Shown in pieces: positions 55,997 through 64,000 of a DNA stretch of 64,000 nucleotides. Position 1 is the first letter of the stretch. Every line of letters begins with the position of its first letter. The position numbers and the translations under genes were made by a program. The notes beneath the pieces are model-generated. The model was not told the DNA's origin. It was given only the letters and a program-made list of their open reading frames with translations, and made no database searches. Source of the stretch: Thinopyrum elongatum (lineage: Eukaryota > Streptophyta > Magnoliopsida > Poales > Poaceae); contig CM022298.1 of assembly GCA_011799875.1 (NCBI GenBank), positions 195,069,920 through 195,133,919 on the forward strand, given 5' to 3'.

Positions 55997-58900
55997 TGTG
56001 GCGCCCCCGGCTCAATCGTACACTAATCATGCACGCAAACGTGTACGATCAAGATCAGGGACTCACGGGAAGATATCACAACACAACTCTAAAACATAAA
56101 TAAGTCATACAAGCATCATAATACAAGCCAGGGGCCACGAGGGCTCGAATACAAATGCTCGATCATAGACGAGTCAGCGGAAGCAACAATATCTGAGTAC
56201 AGACATAGGTTAAACAAGGTGCCATAAGATGGCTAGCACAAACAGGGATACAACAGATCGAACAGGCGCAGGGCCTCCTGCCTGGGATCCTCCTAACTAC
56301 TCCTGGTCGTCGGCGTCCTGGACGTAGTAGTAGGCTCCGCCCTGGTGGTAGTAGTCGTCGAAGGTGGCGTCTGGCTCCTGGGCTCCAGCATTTGGTTGCG
56401 ACAACCAGCAAGAAGGGAAAGGGGGAAAGGAGGGGGAAAGCAACCGTGAGTACTCATCCAAAGTACTCGCAAGCAAGGATCTATACTACATATGCATGGT
56501 ATATGTGTAAAGAGGCAATATCGGTGGACTGAACTGCAGAATGCCAGAATAAGAGGGGGATAGCTAGTCCTGTCGAAGACTACGCTTCTGGCAGCCTCCA
56601 TCTTGAAGCAATAGAAGAGAGTAGTTGGAAGTTAACCAAGCAACAACGTAAAGCATAATCCTACCCGTCGATCCTCTCGTCGCCACCATGCGAGAGAGCG
56701 ACCACCGGGTTATATCTGTCACTTGTAAGGGTGTGTTTTATTAAGTATCCATTTCTAGTTGTCATGAGGTCGGAATACAACTCCGGGTCGTCCTTTTACC
56801 GAGGGACACGGCTATTCGAATAGATAAACTTCCCTGCAGGGGTGCACCACATATTCCCCAACACGCTCGATCCCCTTTGGCCGGACACACTTTCCTGGGT
56901 CATGCCCGGCCTCGGAAGATCCACACGTCGCAGCCCCACCTAGGCTCAACAGAGAGGTCAGCACGCCGGACTAATCCTATGCACTCTGGGGTCTGGGCCC
57001 ATCGCCCAGTGCGCTCCTGCATGTTGCGTACGCGGCCGCGAGCAGACCTAGCAACCCACACGATCACGGCGGTTACGTTAACGCGGTCCAACACGGCGCG
57101 CGCCGCTCAGTCGCTGACGTCAAGAAGGCTTCAGCTGATACCACGACGCCGGGATACCCATAACTACTCCCGCGTAGTTGGTTAGTGCGTATAGGCCAGT
57201 GGCCAGACTCAGATCAAATATCCAATCTCGTTAAACGTGTTATTATGAAGTAAACGCGAACGCCGACCAGGGCCTGGCCCACCTGTCTCCTAGGTGGTCT
57301 CAACCTGCCCTGTCGCTCCGCCACAAAGATCCACACAAAGGGCCGTTGGGACAAAGGTCCTTTCAGCCCCCAATCCGTGAATCACTCGCGGGTACTCTTC
57401 GAGCCGACCCGACTTTAGTCACCATTTGTATAGTATGTATATATGTATAGTATAACCCGTGATCACCTCCGAGTGATCACGGCCGATAGTATAGCAAGGC
57501 AGACTGACAAGAATGCAGGGCCAATGATGATAAACTAGCATCCTACACTAGGCATTTAGGATTGCAGGTAAGGTATCAACAACAGTAGCAACAATGACAG
57601 GCTATGCAGCAGAATAGGATTAACCGAAAGCAAGTAACATGCTACACTACTCAATGCAAGCAGTATAGAGGAGAATAGCGATATTGGTGATCAAGGGGGG
57701 GGGCTTGCTGGTTGCTGGCAAGTAGGGGTCGTCAACAACGTAGTCGGTCGAGGCACCAGCAGCTGGTCGGTCCGTAGTCTACCGAAGAGAAGAGGGGGAG
57801 AAAGAAACAGTAACCACGGCAATAATGCAACAGGGATGCATGACATGTCTAAACGCAGGGCCGGGGTGATATACAACCTAACTAAGCGATTTAGTTAATT
57901 TAGGAATTTATCCGGATTTATTTAATTAGGGTGGACACTATTCATTTATCGAAATCGGTCTAATTGTTCAACGTTCTTATAGCTGCGGGCATCTGACGGG
58001 AATACAGAGGATGTATCCGGGTTCGTATCGTCGTTCTGAGCAAGTTTCATGTATAAAATATTTTCATCGGAGTTACGGTTTAAAAGATATGATTTTCTAA
58101 AGTTTTTATTAATTTCTGAAATTTTAATTAATTATTTAATTCAACATTATCCGAAACAGTGATTGATGACGTCAGCATGACATCATGCTGACGTCAGCGT
58201 TAATTAAGTTAATTTCTAATTACTGTTTAATTAACACTAATTAGTTAATTAGATTAACCTATCAGGATTAATTAACTAATAATTAATTAATTATTTTAAT
58301 TATTTATTTTATTCTTTTATTTTTTTACATTTTCTTTTAATTCGTTTTTAGGGGCTGGGCCCATCTGTCATAGGGCCGGGGCGGACATGTCCGGGCCGTG
58401 TGTTGTTCGGGCACCGGACAAGTCGGGGCACGCGCGCGCGTGCAACCAGAGGCGAGGCCAAGGCCGGAGCGCGGCGCGGCGACGAGCACCCGGGCGGGGC
58501 GGAGGGGAGGCACAGGCGGAGCGGGCGAGCGGCAGAACGGGAGACCGCTGCGGCGTAAGCACCAGGACAAGATCTAGGAGGGAAAGAGTGAACCTGAGGG
58601 GCAGCGAGACCCAACACCAGCAAACCCCATAGACTCAAACCCACCCAACCCCGCTACCCGTCGTCTCCCACTCGCTCGGCTGAAGTTCGGTGGATCAGAG
58701 AGACCCGTGAGGTCCGAAGACCGAGGGGCAAGCGAGCAGAGGCGGAGGGCGAGCGAGGAAAGCAACTTTCAAACTCTGAGACGATGCGTAAGAAGGCGGG
58801 GGAGAGGGAGGCAGGGAGAGGAAGGAGAAATGGAGGAAGGAGATTGAGGGACGATGAGGAAGCCGCGCGACCGCCTGAAAGGGGGCCGGGAGAGGAACGG

Positions 58901-60350
58901 GGAAGGAGAGGAGGAGGGAGAAGGAGAGGGGAGGGAGAAGAGAGGGGGGACTGAGGAAAGAAATCGCTGGAAGGGAAGAAAAGGGAGAAGGAGAGAAGGA
59001 ACGGACAAGAGCGGGAGGCCGCGGGGGAGGTGTGTGGTGGAGAAGGGGAAGAGGGAGAGGCGGGAAGGAAGGAAGGAGGGGAAAGAGAGATGGGTGAGAA
59101 GCGGGAGGAGGAAGAAAGGGAGAGGGGAGAGAGTAAGGGAGGGGGGGGAGATAGTGAGGAGAGGACGAGGGCAGGCGCAGGTCGGGAGCGTAGGGGCGAG
59201 CGGCCAGTCGAGGGAGCAGGCCGGCGAGGGAGAGGCGGGCTCCGGTGCGGCGGCGTCCAACGGCGACGGCGAGGCGGCGCGGTCGTTCGCCAGCGACCGA
59301 GGGCGACGGGTCGTTCCCGCGATCCGATCCCGATCTGGATCGGGAGGGGGGGCTGACGAGGGGGAGGGAGGGGCAGGGAGGCCGGAAGGGTAGGAGAGGA
59401 CAGAGGAGGAGAGAGGGAAAGCGGAGAAGGGGAACAGAAGAACGAGAGGGAGAGGGCGAGGGGGGAGACTAGAGTCTGGGCACAGGACCCGACCAACAAG
59501 GCCCGGCCGATGGAACGGCAACTGGATGAATGAGCCAAACAGCATCTCCACCTAATACTCCAGCCCGAATGGGACGAGAGCGGCGGGGAACCGCCCCAGG
59601 ATGCGGGAGTATAGGCCGCGGGGGGCAAGGAGGAGAGAGGGTAGGGTGAGATGAATGGGGGACGGGAACATAGAGAGAGGAGGGGGAGAAGGCGGGACCC
59701 ACCCCCCACGAAGGAAGGAGGGAGGACGGAAAAGGGTGCGGACAAGGGCGCGCGGGGGGCGGGGCTGCGGAGGTAGGGACCATCCGCCGCTAGTCGGGGG
59801 TCTTGGAGAGGAGGGCGGAGGTGGAAGGGGGGCGTAGGGGGGCGGGGGGGTCTACCCCCCGGGGGGGGGGGTGTTGCTCTTTTTTTCCTTTTCTGTTTCT
59901 TTTTCCTTTTCTTTATTCTCTTTTCTCCACTGTTAAATGTTTAGGCCCCAAATGGTTTTTGTAAAAAGTGTGACCTATTTCATAAATACCAGTGCATTAT
60001 TCCGTAACACCTAAAATTAGTTTGGACAAAACATAATTCCATATTTATTTCAGATTTAATAAATGGTTATTAAATATTATCTTTATCCACTGTTTGAGGT
60101 TGTTCGAGTCACTTATCCAATTCCAATGATGTTGGTTTCAATTTTAGAATAGCCTCTGGAATATTTGTTATTTATCTGACATTTTAGTTTCTATGTTGGA
60201 CAACTTTTATATTCCACTTTCATTTAAATTTGAATTTGACTTAGGAGTTGAAATGCAATATGATGCTAATGATGATTGTGCACTATTAATCATGATGACA
60301 TGGCCTCATCAAAAGGGTGATCACTGTAGCTTATTACAGGGGGTGTTACA
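55997..60350 (-). mobile_element. Solo LTR, Sukkula/Erika type, inverted, inside the MULE TIR
   Basis: On the minus strand it runs TGTAACACCCCCTG... to ...GGGGGCGCCACA (4,354 bp). The 5-bp TSD TAAGG is at 55,992-55,996 and 60,351-60,355. The Tyr-rich frame end (stop at 56,297-56,299) and the AT-rich promoter-side segment are present. The GC-rich part (58,400-59,850) has long frames on both strands and poly-purine bias, which I do not call as genes. Confidence 0.93.
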
Positions 60351-60593
60351 TAAGGGCTAGGCGCTGCACATTACATGTGTGGCGCCTAGCTATGAGGCGC
60401 TGCACGGCTGGGTGCGGGCCCCGGAGCTGCCACGCTGGACAGAGATGCAACGCCCCAGAGATAGGCGCTGCACAGTAAGGTGTGACGCCTGCGTGTCAGG
60501 CGCTACTCAAAAAGTCAGCCGAGTGAATTTGTTTTAGGGGCAGTTCATTTTGTGAATTGATTTCGTTCACGGGTCAAAATTGTCAAATTTGCC
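60351..60593 (-). repeat. MULE right TIR, outer part
   Basis: Inverse of 46,762-47,004; the inner 15 bp lie at 55,982-55,996 beyond the nested LTR. Differences from the left TIR are scattered single bases. Confidence 0.9.
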
Positions 60594-60602
60594 CATATAC
60601 GC

Positions 60603-61530
60603 AGCGGCCGCGTCAGATCATCGGCTACGGCACCTACTCATCAGACCACGTCGCCGCCATCACAAGAACTCGTTGCATTCAGAGGCTACCTAGTAGCTAC
60701 ATCTACATGCCTAGGCACAGCATGCCCACAGGCTTGATATCTTTCTTTACCATGCAGCTGTCGATCTTTTCTAGCAGTAGCTAGCTACGTACTCCAGTTT
60801 CTACCAGTGTTTTGCAGAGACTTTGCAGTGCCTAATTAAGCTTGGCATGCCTCGCCTTGATGAGCGCTTTCAGGAACAGAATCATGGTGTTTGAGCTTAC
60901 GCGACGTCGCGGGAGATGAGAGGAGAGGAGGCGCTGCTCTCGAGGAGAGGCTAATCATGCTACGCCACGGGCCTACTTACCACCTTGTACGTACACTACA
61001 CGTAGCCGGTTAGTTGTTGATAATGTGCGGTCGTACGTGTAAAGGCTGGTCCTAAAGCGGGATCTTTCCTTCCCCGCCTGCGTTTTTAAGCAGCAGGAGG
61101 TGCAGAGTGTTTTTATCGCTTTTGAGGTCCATGCTGCGCGGGCCCGTCCATGGGTACCGGTCACATGGATCATGGATGCTGCAAGCCAGCAAGCGATCCT
61201 GCCGCCTGGAGCTGGACGATGGAGCGCTGGAAAGTTGTGGGTGCAGCTGCTTGGGCTTGGCCGGCGCCCATGGGGCTCGGTCGACCGTTCGATGGCCGCA
61301 GGTTCGTCTGAATGTTTGCTTCGAGAGATATGATGAAGCCGTTGAACGAACGAGCGAGAGAAGGAACCTGGTTCTGGGTAGCTCCTGCTTCGACATGCAC
61401 GCTTGGGCTTGGTTCTTCAGGGTGTTTTATCTCGGCCCCGCGTTCAGCTTCTGTCGGCCAAACAAGTGTTCTAGCCAATCGATCAAGTGCATTTGCCTGA
61501 CGAGGTGACCTTGACGACACCTTATCTTAT
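60603..61530. other. MULE flank without a recognised gene
   Basis: Mixed composition with a few short frames on both strands and no recognised motif. Confidence 0.45.
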
Positions 61531-62875
61531 GGGAAACGTTTCTACCCGGTGCGCCGGCCGAAACGTTACGCCGGACGCACGCGGGCCTTGCGATAGCCCA
61601 CGATCGTGGCGACGGGAGCACTCCTTTCGAACCTTTTTTTTTCTCCCGCACTGATTCATCCCCTTCCTTCGTCTCCTTCCTTCGTCCAAACACAGAAGAA
61701 GCACGCCAGGACCTTTGAACCGCCAACTGCTGTGCTTGTTCGGTTGCGCCCGTTAGTGGCTCGCGCGCGTGTATCCTCGCGTGCAGAACGCCACGCCGTG
61801 CCCCGTCGTTCCAATACCACGACATGGCCGCGCCAAGCCATGCAACATCATGCCCCCTTCCCAAGGTTGTAGCTCGCCACGACCGCCATTATAGCCCTGA
61901 CCTATTTGGCCACAACTCTCCCCCTGTCCCGATTGCAACACCGTGCCGCCCGTCGCCTGCAAACAGAACTCGCCGTCCGTGATTCACAACATCGCACCCC
62001 CATCAACCTCGTCGGGCTCGTCGGCGCACTTGTAGCACCATGGCAGCCATGAAAATGGTTTGTAGCAAATTCCATCGCCTATTGTAGCAAAAATCCAGTA
62101 TGGTTGCAGCAAAGCATCACCATTGTCGTCGCAGATCGCAGCTAAGACACGAAATTTGAAGCTTTTTTCAATGCCGGTAGTAGCTTTTCTAACCGCCGGT
62201 TGCAACTTTTTGTTGTCGCCCATAGCTTTCATCTCTACGGTTGAAACTTTTTTCATTGACATATGAAGCTTTTCTCGTCGCCAGATGAAGCTCTTTTTAT
62301 CACCGGTTGCAACTTTTGGTGGCCGTCCATAGCTTTCGTCGTATATGGGTTGAAACTTTTTTCATCGCCGGTTGAAGCATTTTTCGTTACCGTTTGTAGA
62401 TTTTTTGGTTGTCGGTTGCAGCACTGGGCATCTCTCAACAGGGGGAAGCGAGATGTTGCAAGCGTCAGGGATGAGCGGCGGCTAGTACGCCGGCGAGTTG
62501 CGGTCGTCGCCACCGGATCTACAACGGTCGCCATAGGAGCTGCAACCGCAGGGTGCGGCTGTTGCATGGGCGAAGCCGGTGACGAGGACGGCCGGCAAGG
62601 GGCTGGGACCGGCGACTAGGATGGCCGGCGAGGACGTCCGGCGAGGGGCAGCGACCAGAGACGAGGAGCCAGGCGAAGGGCGGGGACGGGAGAACGCGTG
62701 CGGCCCATGAGAACGAAAGGGACGATGAGATCGATGCAGATGGATTTTTCCTCGTACGGGCGCTGCGTTGACGAAGACAAGGTGCATCGGACGGTTTCTA
62801 GGCAAACAAATCAGACGGCTGCGGGCAGACCGGCCCAAATTTGGGCCGGCGCGCCGGCGCCTATCGGTGCCCATA
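61530..62875. mobile_element. Probable non-autonomous DNA transposon with GAAGC/GCAAC repeats
   Basis: GC-rich ends carry related words (GGTGCGCCGGCC near 61,550; GGCGCGCCGGCGCC near 62,850, inverted). The interior (62,050-62,430) repeats TTGAAGC(T/A)TTTTT and GGTTGCAACTTTT about every 30-40 bp. There is no transposase and no TSD found. The design, GC ends with subterminal repeats, is common among wheat MULE-like elements. Confidence 0.4.
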
Positions 62876-62884
62876 TCTTATTCT

Positions 62885-64000
62885 AGGATTCTAGGGGGTT
62901 CTGGCCCAGTGGAATGCCTGATGAAGTTGCATCCTGTCTCGTAAGCATTTCGTGCTGGCCCCGACTTGTTTCCGGTTTCAGATGTTCAGCCAGAAAAAAA
63001 ACGACATGTTCACATGAGGTGCATTAAAAGCCATACCATTCCGTTTCAAAAGGAAGCATGATAGAGCTCTGGTCAGTAGGTGACTATAAGAAGAAGAAAA
63101 AACTACTCGTCAATATAGTAGATATGTCGACGCTGTACCCACCACGGGTATTGTGTTGGAATTCTTCTCAAACAACCGTCATGTTTGGCAACAAAGTCCC
63201 CGGAGATAGTAGTGTTCAAAATCAGTTACGCATAACTGCCTACGCCCACATGTCAAACATCATCAGTTCCATGCTCTCGATCAAGGGTTTGGGCTCGGAG
63301 AGGGGGCTGCCAAGGAGCAAGAACTCTACGGGCGTGCGTCATGCTCACTCCATGTTCCACGTATGCAAGCGTGGCATGGTTGATTCTTGGATCGAAAAGG
63401 ATTCAGAAAACCATTGTGTTGATGCTAAGAGACATTAGAAACGAAGAGTACAAAGGTATGTGGACGTTGATGGAGGTGCAGCTCTCCCTGCTGTGCTGCA
63501 TGCCATCCTGTATACCGAGGCAGCCGTGATCCGCACTTGGCCTGGCTACGGCATCCGTGCTGTCTCGCCACTTGGCACTGCCGCCTCCTCTCTCGATATA
63601 CCATGCATAATCTCTCACCATTTTTCTACTTCATTGTTGATATTGAAACTAGCTAGTTCGCGTTGTGGCATCTGTACCGTCCATGGCTCCACAGGCGGTT
63701 CAACTGGATTATAATTGGACTGTGGTTTAAGTAAAGCTTAGCTGGACCTGTGGTTGGGAATGCTTCTCTTGCTATTTCAGTGTTGGTGCGTTGTAAACTC
63801 GTAATGAAACGAAGCGAAAAGGTGCTGGTAACTATTAGAGGAAGGTTTAGGATACGAATGAGCTTAAATAAATTACACCCACTATACTTAAATATAAGAC
63901 GTTTTGGCAGTTTAATATATTTAGGAACAGAGGCAGTAACTATTAGAAGAGTCTTTTCTGATGCCCTGTGAGTAGATGGCTTCAGCTCAGAGAAACTGTT
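62885..64000. other. Right edge, no gene recognised
   Basis: A 126-codon frame at 63,058-63,438 has no recognisable motif, and an overlapping antisense frame exists. A Stowaway-like remnant (AAATATAAGACGTTTTGGCAG and ATTTAGGAACAGAGGCAGTA) is at 63,889-63,940. Confidence 0.4.

Larger units (their letters stand above)
46762..60593. mobile_element. Autonomous-type Mutator-like element (MULE) with PMD gene
   Basis: The 13,832-bp element begins GGCAAATTTGACAATTTTGA and ends with the inverse. Flanking 9-mers are CATATACAC (46,753-46,761) and CATATACGC (60,594-60,602), a TSD with one difference. TIRs are about 254 bp. It carries a plant-mobile-domain gene on plus (47,597-50,200), a MuDR-type transposase on minus (55,415-52,056), a small coiled-coil frame on minus and a central inverted-repeat array. 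A 4,354-bp solo LTR is nested in the right TIR; without it and its duplication the MULE is about 9.5 kb. PMD domains travelling in MULEs are known; this exact arrangement I infer from the sequence. Confidence 0.9.

Noticed and set aside
58654..59745. Long minus-strand frame of over 360 codons
   Set aside because: It lies in a purine/pyrimidine-biased GC-rich part of the solo LTR, has overlapping long frames on both strands and is almost all Ser/Pro/Leu. This is a composition effect, not a gene.

Overview
This is repeat-dominated nuclear DNA from a large-genome grass, most likely wheat or a close Triticeae relative. The evidence is a BARE-1/Angela-type copia element, very long Sukkula/Erika-type LTRs, CACTA, Tourist and Stowaway DNA transposons, LINE tails and a large Mutator-like element (MULE), nested in one another. 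Family names come from memory of Triticeae repeats. Boundaries and target-site duplications (TSDs) were read directly from the bases. I see no intact, clearly host-type protein gene.

Layout: 1-3,780 is a long LARD-type LTR cut by the window edge. 3,781-16,300 holds four diverged tandem copies (A-D) of a transcription-unit-like sequence: TATA-like promoter, GC-rich exon, conserved splice sites, and a conserved short motif in the last exon. Copies A and D also contain a small hairpin whose arm is antisense to that motif. MITEs and a LINE tail are scattered among them. 16,560-19,742 and 28,293-30,361 are degraded gene-like DNA and CACTA-like tandem repeats, split by an Angela copia element at 19,743-28,287 (TSD TCACC). 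30,362-34,266 is a rearranged, broken Ty3-gypsy element on the minus strand. 34,572-40,196 is a LINE-like retroposon split by a solo LTR at 36,061-40,109 (TSD CGTGT). 40,197-46,750 contains a 429-bp terminal-inverted-repeat element, a candidate promoter, a 2.8-kb non-autonomous transposon and a second copy of the LINE-like retroposon.

The highlight is a 13.8-kb MULE at 46,762-60,593. It has terminal inverted repeats (TIRs) of about 254 bp and a 9-bp TSD with one mismatch. A plant-mobile-domain (PMD) gene starts at its left TIR and a MuDR-type transposase gene starts at its right TIR, so the two converge. A small coiled-coil reading frame lies at the end of the transposase gene. Between the gene ends lies about 0.9 kb of large inverted repeats built from the same GGCGCC/GCAAC motifs as the TIRs. 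A second solo LTR (55,997-60,350, TSD TAAGG) sits inside the right TIR and separates the transposase from its presumed promoter.

The convergent, TIR-driven layout resembles maize MuDR, with the PMD gene in the place of mudrB. The PMD gene has two nonsense codons and one probable frameshift, so this copy is probably not fully functional, although the transposase core is open with its DDE residues present. 60,603-61,530 and 62,885-64,000 show no recognisable gene; 61,530-62,870 looks like another non-autonomous DNA transposon.
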